DNA of 64,000 nt from Clostridium sp. (GTDB taxonomy: Bacteria > Bacillota > Clostridia > Clostridiales > Clostridiaceae), in contig NZ_JARIDH010000044.1 of NCBI RefSeq assembly GCF_029267215.1, forward strand, positions 62,001-126,000. Direction: 5' to 3'. Positions 51,872 through 61,014 of the stretch are shown here, in pieces. Every line of letters begins with the position of its first letter. Position 1 is the first letter of the stretch. The notes beneath the pieces were generated by a model that worked only from the letters and a program-made list of their open reading frames with translations, ran no database searches and was not told the origin of the DNA. Both the position numbers and the translations under genes were made by a program.

Positions 51872-51921
51872 TTCTAAAATAGATTATACATTGAAAAGTA
51901 AGTAAGTGCAAATAATTTGCA
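51872..51921 (-). promoter_or_regulatory. promoter with Fur/Zur-type 7-1-7 operator
   Basis: On the minus strand, TTGCAC and TATAAT are 17 bases apart. The perfect palindrome TGCAAAT-A-ATTTGCA (51907-51921) covers the -35 box. Fur (TGATAAT-N-ATTATCA), PerR (TTATAAT-N-ATTATAA) and Zur (TCGTAAT-N-ATTACGA) boxes share the AAT-N-ATT core seen here. This suggests zinc-dependent repression of the znuCB-like operon by a Fur-family protein. Confidence 0.7.
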
Positions 51922-51923
51922 TT

Positions 51924-52259
51924 CTAAGTTAAGGGGATAATCTCCTTTAAATCCCAAAGAGAATTTTCTCTCCTTTGAAAGTAGGCATTACAAGTAATAG
52001 ATTCATGAGGTTTTTCATAAGTTAGTCCACTTATTTTAACTATGGCAAATTCATCATCTAAAAATGATAATTCAAAGTTATGAATTGTTAATAGGCTATT
52101 TTCTACATTTCCTTTAGTTGTTAGGTGTTCAGTTGCAAAATAAAGATCTTTACATTTTTCTCTAATATATATTTTTTTAAATGTAAAAATACAAGAAAAA
52201 ATTAAAATGAAAAATGCAAATATAAGAAAAGAAATACGTCTAATCACAAACTTATTCAT
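51924..52259 (-). CDS. small membrane-anchored hypothetical protein
   Basis: A 111-residue protein with an N-terminal basic tail and transmembrane helix (about residues 10-27, ISFLIFAFFILIFSCIFTF) then a soluble outer domain of beta character (HNFELSFLDDEFAIVKISGLTYEKPHESITCNAYFQRRENSLWDLKE). I do not recognise it. It sits upstream of the znuCB-like operon on the same strand, but that operon has its own promoter. Confidence 0.6.
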   Translation of the reverse strand: MNKFVIRRISFLIFAFFILIFSCIFTFKKIYIREKCKDLYFATEHLTTKGNVENSLLTIHNFELSFLDDEFAIVKISGLTYEKPHESITCNAYFQRRENSLWDLKEIIPLT

Positions 52260-52423
52260 AAAATCCTCCTTAGAAATTAATTATAGGAATATATTACCAA
52301 ATATTCTTTGGATAATAAAGTATAAATAATGTATATATTATTTAAGAAGTAATATATACTTGAAAATAAAAATAGAAAATTTATAATTAGTATATATGAC
52401 AAAACAGGAAAGGATGATATAGT

Positions 52424-52822
52424 ATGGATTTTTCTTCATTAGTTATAATGGAAAAAGATAAGGAAACAGGAGCTATAAAGGGCAATTTAGGAAGTTATTC
52501 AGTAGGAGACGGAGCTAACTATGTAAGAAAACTTTATTGTATAGATGGAGATGTTAGTTTAGTCTTTGATACAGATAAAGATGTTTTAGAATGGGAATTT
52601 TCAGCAATATATGATTTATTTAATTTAGAGGTTCTTACTTCACTAGGATATAAAGTAGAGGAAGATGATGAAGAATATAATCCAACTTGGATAGTTAACT
52701 TTAAGTTTGATGAGGAACATGAAGAAATGAGAGCAGTTATAAATGAAATCTGCAAAATAGTAAATGATGAAATGAATAAAGTTTTTGAAAAGATAAAGGG
52801 TAAAGAAGAGGAATATAAGTAA
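52424..52822 (+). CDS. hypothetical acidic protein of 132 residues
   Basis: Soluble, strongly acidic, with mixed alpha/beta character (LVIMEKDKETGAIKGNLGSYSV, GDVSLVFDTDKDVLEWEFSAIYDLF). It could be a clostridial domain of unknown function; I cannot name it with confidence. The gene precedes pepF by about 30 bases, so it is probably co-transcribed with it. Confidence 0.65.
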   Translation: MDFSSLVIMEKDKETGAIKGNLGSYSVGDGANYVRKLYCIDGDVSLVFDTDKDVLEWEFSAIYDLFNLEVLTSLGYKVEEDDEEYNPTWIVNFKFDEEHEEMRAVINEICKIVNDEMNKVFEKIKGKEEEYK

Positions 52823-52851
52823 TTAAATATATATTGAAAGGAGAATTTAAA

Positions 52852-54651
52852 ATGAATGAGGTTAAAAAACTAAGAACAAGAGAAGAAATTCCTATGGAAT
52901 ATAAGTGGAGAATAGATAAAATTTATAAGGATTCAGAGGCTTGGGATGAGGATTTAAAAGACATTAAAAAAGAAGCCAAAGCTTTAAAAGACTTTGAAGG
53001 AAAACTAAATCATAAGAATAGTTTAAAAGACTTTCTTAAATTAAATGAAAAACTAAGTAGAAAATTAGGAAAACTTTATGTTTATGCTCATATGAGAAGT
53101 CATGAGGATACAGGAAATACTGATATGCAATCTTTAGTTAATAAGATTGATCCATTTTCAGCTGAATTTTCAAGTTATACAGCTTATTTTGTGCCTGAGA
53201 TATTAAGTTTAGAAGATGGATTAATAGAAAGATTTATAAAAGAAGATAAGGATTTAGAAAAGTATAAAATATACTTTGAAATGATATTAAATGAGAAGCC
53301 TCATGTATTATCAAAGGAAGTTGAGGGAGTTTTAGCTTCAGTATCAGATTGTTTAGGTGCTGCCGAAAGTATTTATTCAATGCTTACTAATGCAGATATG
53401 ACATTTGGAGAAATTACTGATGAAAATGGAAATAAGGTTGACCTTACAGAGGGAAATTATAGTTCTTTCATAAAAAGCAAGAATAGAGGAGTAAGAGAGG
53501 AAGCTTTCAAACTTTTATTTGGAACCTATAAAAAGTATGAAAATACTTTAGCTACAAGTTTAACAAGTTCAATAAAAAATCTTGTCTTTGAAAGTAAAAT
53601 AAGAAAATATAATAGTTCTTTAGAGGCTTCTTTAAAACCTAACAATATACCAGTTGAAGTTTATAAGAATGCATTAAAAACTGCTGATGAGAATTTAGAT
53701 GCTCTTCATAGATATGTAAGAATAAAGAAAAAGTTATTAAACTTAGATGAAATTCACATGTATGATTTATATGTTCCAGTTATAGATGCTAAAAAAGAAC
53801 ATTTAGAATATGAGGATGCTGTTAATTTAGTTAAAATTGGACTAAAACCTTTAGGAAAAGAGTATTTAGACATATTTAATGAAGGAATAAACTCAGGATG
53901 GGTAGATGTTTACCAAAATAAAGGTAAAAGAGGAGGAGCATATTCATGGGGTTCATATGATACTATGCCATATGTACTTTTAAACTACAATTATGAATTA
54001 AATGATGCTTCTACTTTAGCTCATGAAATGGGCCACTCAATTCACTCTTATTATACAAGAAAGAATCAACCTTATGTATATGGAGATTATAGTCTTTTCT
54101 GTGCAGAGGTTGCATCTACAACTAATGAAATATTACTTATTCATCATTTAATAGAAAATGAAGAGGATAAGAATAAGAAGTTATACTTAATAAATCAAGA
54201 ATTAGAACAAATAAGAACCACTGTATTTAGACAGCTTATGTTTGCAGAATTTGAACTTAGAACACATGAAGCCATTGAAAATGGAGATTCTTTAACTTCA
54301 GAGAATTTATGCAATATATGGATGGATATAAATAAGAAATATTTTGGAAAAGATATGGTTGTTGATGAAGAAATAGCAATAGAATGGGCAAGAATTCCTC
54401 ATTTCTATTCAGATTTCTATGTTTATCAATATGCAACAGGATATGCAGCGGCTGCATCTTTTGCAAATTCAATCCTTTCAGAAGGAGAAAAAGCTGTTGA
54501 AAAATATAAAGGTTTCTTAAAAGCTGGTGGTTCAATGTATCCAATAGATACATTAAAGATGGCAGGGGTTGATATGACAACAGCTAAACCACTTAATGAT
54601 ACCTTTGAAAGATTTAATGAACTTTTAGATATGTTAGAGAAAATAATTTAG
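52852..54651 (+). CDS. pepF: oligoendopeptidase F
   Basis: An M3 metallopeptidase of about 599 residues that cleaves cytosolic oligopeptides. The zinc motif is HEMGH (in STLAHEMGHSIHSYYT) with the third ligand Glu in FCAEVAST downstream. Family blocks include MRSHEDTGNTDMQSLV and KRGGAYSWGSYDTMPYVLLNY. ATG 52852 follows GAAAGGAG; a slightly earlier TTG at 52834 lies upstream of that site. The rhomboid gene follows at 17 bases, indicating an operon. Confidence 0.94.
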   Translation: MNEVKKLRTREEIPMEYKWRIDKIYKDSEAWDEDLKDIKKEAKALKDFEGKLNHKNSLKDFLKLNEKLSRKLGKLYVYAHMRSHEDTGNTDMQSLVNKIDPFSAEFSSYTAYFVPEILSLEDGLIERFIKEDKDLEKYKIYFEMILNEKPHVLSKEVEGVLASVSDCLGAAESIYSMLTNADMTFGEITDENGNKVDLTEGNYSSFIKSKNRGVREEAFKLLFGTYKKYENTLATSLTSSIKNLVFESKIRKYNSSLEASLKPNNIPVEVYKNALKTADENLDALHRYVRIKKKLLNLDEIHMYDLYVPVIDAKKEHLEYEDAVNLVKIGLKPLGKEYLDIFNEGINSGWVDVYQNKGKRGGAYSWGSYDTMPYVLLNYNYELNDASTLAHEMGHSIHSYYTRKNQPYVYGDYSLFCAEVASTTNEILLIHHLIENEEDKNKKLYLINQELEQIRTTVFRQLMFAEFELRTHEAIENGDSLTSENLCNIWMDINKKYFGKDMVVDEEIAIEWARIPHFYSDFYVYQYATGYAAAASFANSILSEGEKAVEKYKGFLKAGGSMYPIDTLKMAGVDMTTAKPLNDTFERFNELLDMLEKII

Positions 54652-54668
54652 AAAAATGAGGATAGGCT

Positions 54669-55706
54669 ATGAGTAAGTTTGAACAGGACTATTTTAACCT
54701 GCTTATAAATGAAAGTGGGTTTTATGTAGAAGAACTTAAAGGCAAAGATGATAAAGAATTATGGATAGCCATAAAAACAGTAGATAATGATGGAAAATAT
54801 GCAGTAATAATATCTAAATCCACTGAGGAGGAAGAAAACTTTACTATAGCAGATGAATATTTAAAGAGTTTAAATAAGGAATACTCTCTTCATAATATAA
54901 TCCTTTATAAAGAATATGAGGATGAAAAAGAGCGTGAAGAAGATTTTCATGTAGATAAGAATTATCATAGAATAGTAGTTGATGTTAAGGGAAAGATGGT
55001 TATTAAAAGTGATAATGCCTCATATCCTTTGGTAAAAAGATTGATGGTTATTCTAAGTAAACAGGAAGAGCCTATAGTGCCTTGGTATAAAAGATTAAGA
55101 TGTGGAAAGGCAACTTCAATTCTTATAGGATTAAATGTATTGGCTTTCATAGCAACTCTTATTTTAGCTACAGTTTTAACAGGTAGATTTTTGGATAATT
55201 TAATAGAGATTCATCCAGAAGTTTTATATCTTATGGGTGCAAAACATAATAGAGCTATTTTATTAGGAGGTCAATATTATAGGCTTGTGACATCAATGTT
55301 TTTACATGGTGGAATATTACATCTTCTATTTAATATGTATGCCTTATATATTTTAGGAGATTTAGTTGAAAAAATATATGGAGTTAAAAAATACCTGCTA
55401 ATTTATTTTATTTCAGGAATAACAGCTAGTATATTTAGTCTATATTTATCACCATTAATGAGCGTTGGGGCATCAGGGGCTATATTTGGTCTTTTAGGAG
55501 CTGTTTTAGTATTTGCTTATTATGAGAAAGAAAGAATAGGTAAAGCTTTAATAACTAATTTAATTGTTATAATATTATTAAACGTAGTTATTGGATTTAG
55601 TTTACCAAGTATAGATATATCAGCTCACTTAGGTGGATTCTTAGCAGGTATTATCTTAGGGATATTTTTCACAAAGTATAGAATAGTAAAAAAACTTAAT
55701 AATTAA
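54669..55706 (+). CDS. rhomboid-family intramembrane serine protease
   Basis: A 345-residue protein. An N-terminal cytoplasmic domain (about 1-150) precedes six or more helices containing the rhomboid motifs HGGILHLLFNMYAL, the catalytic Ser in GASGAIFG and the catalytic His in SAHLGGFLAG. It should cleave membrane protein substrates within the bilayer; B. subtilis GluP is a similar larger form. It follows pepF by 17 bases. The start codon has a weak GAGGATAGG ribosome binding site. Confidence 0.9.
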   Translation: MSKFEQDYFNLLINESGFYVEELKGKDDKELWIAIKTVDNDGKYAVIISKSTEEEENFTIADEYLKSLNKEYSLHNIILYKEYEDEKEREEDFHVDKNYHRIVVDVKGKMVIKSDNASYPLVKRLMVILSKQEEPIVPWYKRLRCGKATSILIGLNVLAFIATLILATVLTGRFLDNLIEIHPEVLYLMGAKHNRAILLGGQYYRLVTSMFLHGGILHLLFNMYALYILGDLVEKIYGVKKYLLIYFISGITASIFSLYLSPLMSVGASGAIFGLLGAVLVFAYYEKERIGKALITNLIVIILLNVVIGFSLPSIDISAHLGGFLAGIILGIFFTKYRIVKKLNN

Positions 55707-55727
55707 ATACAAATAATAAAAAACAAG

Positions 55728-55764
55728 AAATCCTCTGCCAAATACTTGACAGAGGATTTTTTAT
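55728..55764 (+). terminator. intrinsic terminator after the pepF operon
   Basis: AAATCCTCTG and CAGAGGATTT with a 12-base loop and T run. Confidence 0.88.
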
Positions 55765-55948
55765 ATATATTAGTTATTAGGTAATTAAAAGTTATAAATT
55801 TTTAAGAAAACAAGTATTATAAAATATAAGTTTTAAGAAATTATATGAATTTTTCTAATACGAGTTGTGAATAAATGGTCTTTAAAATTAGAATTAAATA
55901 ATATATACTAAAAGATGGTTAACTATGAATAAATAAGGGGAGAGTATT

Positions 55949-56920
55949 TTGCAAATTTCAAATATAGATGTAAAATTAAGCGGCAATGATTTAATGAGTT
56001 TTATTAATGATTTTGTGAAAATTGAAGGATTAGAAATAAAAAGTTTAAAAATAAATAACAAGATAGAGGTAGAAGGGGTATTTAGAAAAGTATTAGCCTT
56101 AGGGTTTAAAGGAACTTTGGAAATTTTAGGGGTGGAAGAGGAGAATATAGCTATAAGGTTTTCAAAGGCTAAGCTTATGAGTGTTGGAATTTTAAAACCT
56201 TTTAGAAAAATAGGACTTAAGATTGCATTAAAAGGTTTTAAAGAGCAAGGGATTTTAGTTAAGGAAGATAAGATTTTAATAAATTATAAAAAAATATTAG
56301 GAAAAATACCATTTTTAAATTTAAATTTCAATGAATTATTTATTGAAGGAGAAGTTTTAAGAGTTGGTGTTAAGGAAGTAAATGTAGAACTTTCAAAGGT
56401 TAAAGAACCAGCTTTAGAAATAGAAGTAAGAGAAGAAATTGAACAGGAAGAAAAATCAGACGACTATATAATGAGTATAAATGTAGAAAAAGTTCAGGAT
56501 ATGTACACAAATGGTAGAGAATATGTGGTTAATCATATTCCAGAGAAAGCACAAGATTATAAAGATTATATAATGTTTGTTCCAGATATTATAGCTTTGA
56601 TTTTTAGGATTTTAAAAGATAAAAGGGTACCAATGAAAACAAAAGCTGTTGTAGGAGCATCCTTAGCTTATGTAAGTTGTCCATTTGATGTTCTTCCAGA
56701 TAAAATACCATTTATAGGTGCCTTAGATGATATAAGTATTATATTCTTTGCTCTAAATAGAATAATAAATGATATTGATATAGATATAATACTTGAAAAC
56801 TGGCAAGGAAAAAATGAATTTGTTGTTATACTTAGAAAATCAGTAGACTTTTTAAGTGGATTTACAGGAGCAAATAATTTAGATAATATATATGAAGTTA
56901 TAGATACTATGACGGATTAA
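55949..56920 (+). CDS. DUF1232-containing protein (YkvA-like C-terminus)
   Basis: A 323-residue protein. Residues 1-160 form a repetitive beta-rich region with LEIKSLKINNKIEVEGVFRK and a related second half, and residues 215-285 contain DUF1232 (RVPMKTKAVVGASLAYVSCP, FDVLPDKIPFIGALDDISII), a short domain seen in YkvA and probably membrane-associated. Function unknown. It starts at TTG behind AAGGGGAG. The RNase HI gene begins 11 bases after the stop. Confidence 0.8.
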   Translation: MQISNIDVKLSGNDLMSFINDFVKIEGLEIKSLKINNKIEVEGVFRKVLALGFKGTLEILGVEEENIAIRFSKAKLMSVGILKPFRKIGLKIALKGFKEQGILVKEDKILINYKKILGKIPFLNLNFNELFIEGEVLRVGVKEVNVELSKVKEPALEIEVREEIEQEEKSDDYIMSINVEKVQDMYTNGREYVVNHIPEKAQDYKDYIMFVPDIIALIFRILKDKRVPMKTKAVVGASLAYVSCPFDVLPDKIPFIGALDDISIIFFALNRIINDIDIDIILENWQGKNEFVVILRKSVDFLSGFTGANNLDNIYEVIDTMTD

Positions 56921-56931
56921 AGGAGAAAAAA

Positions 56932-57570
56932 ATGGCAAAAAAATATTACGCTATAGCAAAGGGAAAATCAGGAGAACCAAAAATAGTTTTAACTTGGCCT
57001 GAATGTCAAAAAGAAGTTATTGGATGTAAGGGAGCTAAATATAAAAGTTTTCAATCAAGAGAGGAAGCTGAAAAATTTATAGCGCTTCATTTAGGTGGTG
57101 GAGAAATAGCTTGTAATGAAGTAAAAGGAAATGAAGAAGATATAAATGATGATAGAATTTATATATATGTAGATGGAAGTTTCATGGTACACAAAGGAAA
57201 TTATTCTTATGGATTTTTAGTGGTTAAAAATAATGAAATATTATTTGAGAAAAATGGAATTGGGAATGAGGAAGAGGCCATAGCTTTAAGAAATGTATCA
57301 GGTGAGGTTGAAGGGGCTATGAAAGCCACAGAATATGCAATATCAAAAGGATATAAAGATATTGTTCTTTGTTATGATTATCAAGGAATAGAAAGTTGGG
57401 CCTTAGGAACTTGGAAGAGAAATAATAAAATAACTCAAAATTATCATGCTTTTATGCAAGAAAAATTTAATGAAATAAATATTATTTTCAAAAAAATAAA
57501 AGGACATTCTGGAAATAAATTTAATGATAGAGCAGATATACTTGCTAAAAATGCATTAGAAAGTATTTAA
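56932..57570 (+). CDS. rnhA: ribonuclease HI with N-terminal hybrid-binding domain
   Basis: A 212-residue enzyme. The N-terminal RNase H1_N (hybrid-binding) domain spans KKYYAIAKGKSGEPKIVLTW to YKSFQSREEAEKFI; the catalytic domain has the acidic residues in YIYVDGSF, the Glu in VSGEVEGA, the Asp in LCYDYQGI and the Asp/His set of KKIKGHSGNKFNDRADILA. It degrades RNA in RNA/DNA hybrids. It is distal to a DUF1232 gene in one operon. Confidence 0.92.
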   Translation: MAKKYYAIAKGKSGEPKIVLTWPECQKEVIGCKGAKYKSFQSREEAEKFIALHLGGGEIACNEVKGNEEDINDDRIYIYVDGSFMVHKGNYSYGFLVVKNNEILFEKNGIGNEEEAIALRNVSGEVEGAMKATEYAISKGYKDIVLCYDYQGIESWALGTWKRNNKITQNYHAFMQEKFNEINIIFKKIKGHSGNKFNDRADILAKNALESI

Positions 57571-57650
57571 TGCTATGAATTACCTCTTATAAAATAAGAT
57601 ATATTTAGCCAAACTAACTATGAAATTATTATTATAAAGAGGTGATTATT

Positions 57651-57812
57651 ATGGGAAATAAATTAATTTCAACATTAGCAGCAGGTATGATAGGTGCAGC
57701 TGTAGGAGTAATGATTACACCAAATTTAGACAGAAGAACTCAAAAAGCCATTAAAAAAGCTAGTAAAAGAATGATGAATGCAGCTAATTGTCAAATGGAA
57801 TGGATGAAGTAA
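57651..57812 (+). CDS. small membrane protein of 53 residues (YtxH-like)
   Basis: ATG at 57651 follows GAGGTGAT. The protein is one hydrophobic glycine-rich helix (STLAAGMIGAAVGVMIT, residues 7-23) and a basic tail (RRTQKAIKKASKRMM), the shape of short YtxH-type proteins. A 12-bp terminator follows immediately. Similar in size and style to the protein at 32133-32285. Confidence 0.65.
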   Translation: MGNKLISTLAAGMIGAAVGVMITPNLDRRTQKAIKKASKRMMNAANCQMEWMK

Positions 57813-57813
57813 T

Positions 57814-57848
57814 AAAAAGACGGTCAAAAGACCGTCTTTTTATTTTTT
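57814..57848 (+). terminator. intrinsic terminator after the 53-residue gene
   Basis: AAAAAGACGGTC/GACCGTCTTTTT with an AAAA loop, then a T run. Confidence 0.9.
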
Positions 57849-58033
57849 TGTATATTTATAGAAATTTTTTTGAACTATGGAGAATTTTTCAAATATAATA
57901 TATAATAATTTTAAAGAATATGTGTAGAGACTTAAAAATTAATAACTTGAACTATAAATTTTTAAGTAAGTTATCAAAAAAGTTAAAAAATACACAAAGT
58001 TAAGTATGTTTTTACAAAAATAATTAATAATTG

Positions 58034-58066
58034 ACATGAAAACCTAAATTTATGGTATAATTTAAT
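58034..58066 (+). promoter_or_regulatory. promoter for the XRE-TPR regulator pair
   Basis: TTGACA and TATAAT are present about 19 bases apart, a slightly long spacing, with a perfect -35. The preceding region (57850-58030) is AT-rich and holds nothing else that I can support. Confidence 0.55.
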
Positions 58067-58112
58067 TGGTTATAGATGTTAAAATAATAACAGTAAGAGG
58101 ATGATTTAAGCT

Positions 58113-59414
58113 ATGGAAATATTATCATTGGGAGAAAAAATTAAAAGAAGAAGAAAAGAACTTAATATGACTCTTAAGGAATTAGCAGGTGAAAGAATAA
58201 CCCCAGGACAAATAAGTCTTGTTGAGTCAGGTAGATCTAATCCCTCTATGGACCTTTTAGAGTATATTGCAACAACATTAAACACTTCAGTGGAATATTT
58301 AATGGAAACTGAAAAAACTCAAGCAGAAAAGATATGCTTATATTATGAACAAATAGCTGAGGGATCTATTTTAAACGGTGATATTAAAAAGGGTGAAAAA
58401 TTTATAGAGTACGCAATATATTATGCTGATAAGTATGATTTAACATACAGAAAAGCTAAGAATTTAGCTTTGAAAGCAGAAATCTTTTTAAAGAATGAGG
58501 AATACGTTTTAGCACAGCAATATTTCCTTTCTGCAAATATGTTGTTTTTACAAATAAACAGTAATATAGATATGGTCAAAACATATTTAAATATTGCTAA
58601 AATAAGCATACATTCAAAAGCTTATTATTCAGCTAATTCATATTTAAGAGAAGCTGAAAAAATATATACAAGCAATAAATTAACGGAAGATTTATTATTA
58701 GGAGAAATATATTATTTAATATCAAAAACATATTTCTTCATTGAAAATATGCAAAAAGCAATAAGTTTTGCATTTTTAGCAAAAAGTGAGTTTGAAAAAG
58801 TTTATAATAAGAAGGCTTATGCAAAGAGTTTAGAATTACTTGCAGAGGAACATGCTAAGGTTGGAGATTTAGAAAGTGCCATAGCATATTCAAAACAAAG
58901 CTTAAATGTTTATAAAGAATTAGAACAATTAGAAAAGATTGGATCAATTGAGGATTCTTTAGGAAAATTATTTTTTGAATTTGATAATATAGAGGAATCT
59001 TTTGAGCATTATAATAGAGCTATAAAAATTAGAGAAGAAAATATTGACTCTAAACTTTTAGATACTTTGTTTAATTTATGTGAAAACCACATTAAGACTA
59101 AAAATATGGTTAAGTGTATAGAAGTACTTAATGAAATAAAGAATAAGCTAAATGTAAGTGATGTAGAAAGACTTATTGATTATAAGATATTAACTTTTAG
59201 AATTGAAGTACTACAAAACAATTTAAAAGAAGCAGAGAGTATATTATTAGATACACTTGAAATTGCAAAGAGAAATGACATGAAGAAGAAAGAAGCAGAC
59301 ATATCAATAAGGCTAGGTAAGTTTTATTTAGAACTTAAGAGAGATTATGAAGCTGCTAAATATTTAGATAATGGAATTAACAATTTGAAAAATTTAGGTG
59401 TAATTAAAAGTTAA
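58113..59414 (+). CDS. XRE-family HTH regulator with TPR repeats
   Basis: A 433-residue protein. The N-terminal Xre/Cro HTH (LGEKIKRRRKELNMTLKELA, ITPGQISLVESGRSNPSM) is followed by about nine tetratricopeptide-type repeats (for example DLESAIAYSKQSLNVYKEL). This architecture is that of RRNPP-type or related peptide-/protein-sensing regulators, though no cognate peptide gene is obvious. It forms a tandem pair with the next gene 17 bases downstream. Confidence 0.88.
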   Translation: MEILSLGEKIKRRRKELNMTLKELAGERITPGQISLVESGRSNPSMDLLEYIATTLNTSVEYLMETEKTQAEKICLYYEQIAEGSILNGDIKKGEKFIEYAIYYADKYDLTYRKAKNLALKAEIFLKNEEYVLAQQYFLSANMLFLQINSNIDMVKTYLNIAKISIHSKAYYSANSYLREAEKIYTSNKLTEDLLLGEIYYLISKTYFFIENMQKAISFAFLAKSEFEKVYNKKAYAKSLELLAEEHAKVGDLESAIAYSKQSLNVYKELEQLEKIGSIEDSLGKLFFEFDNIEESFEHYNRAIKIREENIDSKLLDTLFNLCENHIKTKNMVKCIEVLNEIKNKLNVSDVERLIDYKILTFRIEVLQNNLKEAESILLDTLEIAKRNDMKKKEADISIRLGKFYLELKRDYEAAKYLDNGINNLKNLGVIKS

Positions 59415-59430
59415 GGTATAGGTGAGAGTA

Positions 59431-60696
59431 ATGGATTTTTTATCTACTGGTGAGAAAATAAAAAGAGCTAGAATATATAAAGGATTAACATTAAAGCAAC
59501 TTTGTAAAGAAGACATATCTATCTCTAGAATGAGTTGTATTGAAAATGGAAAAGTTAATGCGGATAGATGGGTTTTAGAATTAGTTGCTAATAGATTAGA
59601 GTTGAACTTAGAATATCTTTTATGTGATGACATAACTGAGCTTAATAATTTAATTAAAAAATATTCACATAAAATTAGGTTAGAAGAGAATGAAGCAGAA
59701 GAAATAAAAGAGTATCTTGAATACTCTATGAATAAGGAATATGATGAAATATCATCAGAACTTATGCATATTTTATTTAGAAATTATACTAATTTTAGAA
59801 ATTTTAAAAAAGCTAAGGAGCTTTTAAGTGACTATTCAACTATATATGAAAATAATAAAAATAGTAAAAAGAAATATTATGAAGATTTAGCTTTATATTT
59901 TATGGTTAGAAAGAAATTTGAGGATGCTATAACTCATTATAATATGCTTTTAGATTTGCTTTTGAAAGAAGGTATTGAAAATAATAAAAAATCTTACATA
60001 AGAAATGTTGTATGTTTATCAATTTGTTATTATATATTAGGAGATATTTATAATAGCAAAAAGGTTTTAGATAAGGTATTTTCAATTAATAGAATTTCAT
60101 TAGATGATGAATTACTTGGAGAAGTTTTTGGGCTTTTAAGTATAATAGCATTAAAAGAAGGAAATGAAAAAGAATTTAAAGATAATTTTTATAAATATAA
60201 TAAGAGGGCAAATTATAAATCATACAACTTTAAGAGAATAAACAGTTTAATAATAGATGCATTTTTAAGTTTAGAAAGATTTGAAGATGCGAAAAAGCTT
60301 ACAAAGGACTCAATAGAAAATATTGATAAGAATGATAAGATAGCATACATAGAAATGCTTTTATTTATAATAGAGGTTTATAATAAAAATAAGTGTATAG
60401 AAAAAGTAAGAGAATACTGTGAACTATCTTTAGAACTTTCTATAAATGAAAACAATATGTTCTTTATAGAAAGAAGTTATTATTTTAAAGGGGAATTAAG
60501 TAAAAGTGAAAAAAATGATATGCAATGGGAAATGTATATGAATTTAGCTACAGACCTTTTACTGAAGTTTGGATCTTATGAGGAAAAGAAAATTAGATAT
60601 TTAGAAATGGCTGATTTATATCATTACCTAGATGATACAAATGAAGCATTAAAATATTTAAGTTTTTCAATTAAAGAAATGGATAAACTATATTAA
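59431..60696 (+). CDS. second XRE-family HTH regulator with TPR-like repeats
   Basis: About 421 residues. The HTH (FLSTGEKIKRARIYKGLTLK, DISISRMSCIENGKVNADRW) is diverged from its neighbour's, and the remainder is helical repeats (KFEDAITHYNMLLDLLLKEG). It is 17 bases downstream of the first with AGGTGAG before ATG 59431; an in-frame GTG at 59422 lies inside that ribosome binding site. Tandem arrangement suggests duplication or a hetero-oligomer. Terminator follows. Confidence 0.85.
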   Translation: MDFLSTGEKIKRARIYKGLTLKQLCKEDISISRMSCIENGKVNADRWVLELVANRLELNLEYLLCDDITELNNLIKKYSHKIRLEENEAEEIKEYLEYSMNKEYDEISSELMHILFRNYTNFRNFKKAKELLSDYSTIYENNKNSKKKYYEDLALYFMVRKKFEDAITHYNMLLDLLLKEGIENNKKSYIRNVVCLSICYYILGDIYNSKKVLDKVFSINRISLDDELLGEVFGLLSIIALKEGNEKEFKDNFYKYNKRANYKSYNFKRINSLIIDAFLSLERFEDAKKLTKDSIENIDKNDKIAYIEMLLFIIEVYNKNKCIEKVREYCELSLELSINENNMFFIERSYYFKGELSKSEKNDMQWEMYMNLATDLLLKFGSYEEKKIRYLEMADLYHYLDDTNEALKYLSFSIKEMDKLY

Positions 60697-60698
60697 TA

Positions 60699-60732
60699 AA
60701 AAAGCATCTAAGTAAATCTTAGATGCTTTTTA
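60699..60732 (+). terminator. intrinsic terminator after the XRE-TPR operon
   Basis: AAAAAGCATCTAAG pairs with CTTAGATGCTTTTT, loop TAAAT. Confidence 0.88.
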
Positions 60733-61014
60733 AGTATATATAATTAATCTCTGTAAAAAATATCCATTGTTTGTTGTAAAAAACTTAGTTTGCAATTAAA
60801 ACAATTTAAATTAATAGGTCTAAAAAATTTTTTTAGCCTTGCCATAAATAATACCTTCTTTCATATCTTCTCTTTAATTAAATTATATACCTTATAGTAT
60901 CATAAAGTAATCTTCATATATGTTTAAAAAAAAGTACAAATATGAGAAGTAGTATCTTAATTTTATGATCAATATGGCAAAAAAGTACTCTTTTTAAAAG
61001 GTTATTATACGAAA
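60733..61014. other. intergenic gap with no supported protein gene of usual size
   Basis: About 280 AT-rich bases between the convergent XRE-TPR operon and the AraC-type gene. The only item of note is a 14-codon reading frame on the minus strand, listed separately. Confidence 0.5.
60820..60864 (-). CDS. speculative 14-residue peptide reading frame
   Basis: On the minus strand ATG at 60864 reads M-K-E-G-I-I-Y-G-K-A-K-K-I-F then TAG. TATAAT lies about 25 bases before it, with a purine-rich AAGAGAAG near the start. It could be a signalling peptide for the neighbouring TPR regulators, but it lacks a secretion signal and might be chance in AT-rich DNA. Confidence 0.15.
   Translation of the reverse strand: MKEGIIYGKAKKIF

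Noticed and set aside
54257-54580. Minus-strand reading frame inside pepF
   Set aside because: Antisense shadow of a well-conserved gene; no motif or ribosome binding site.
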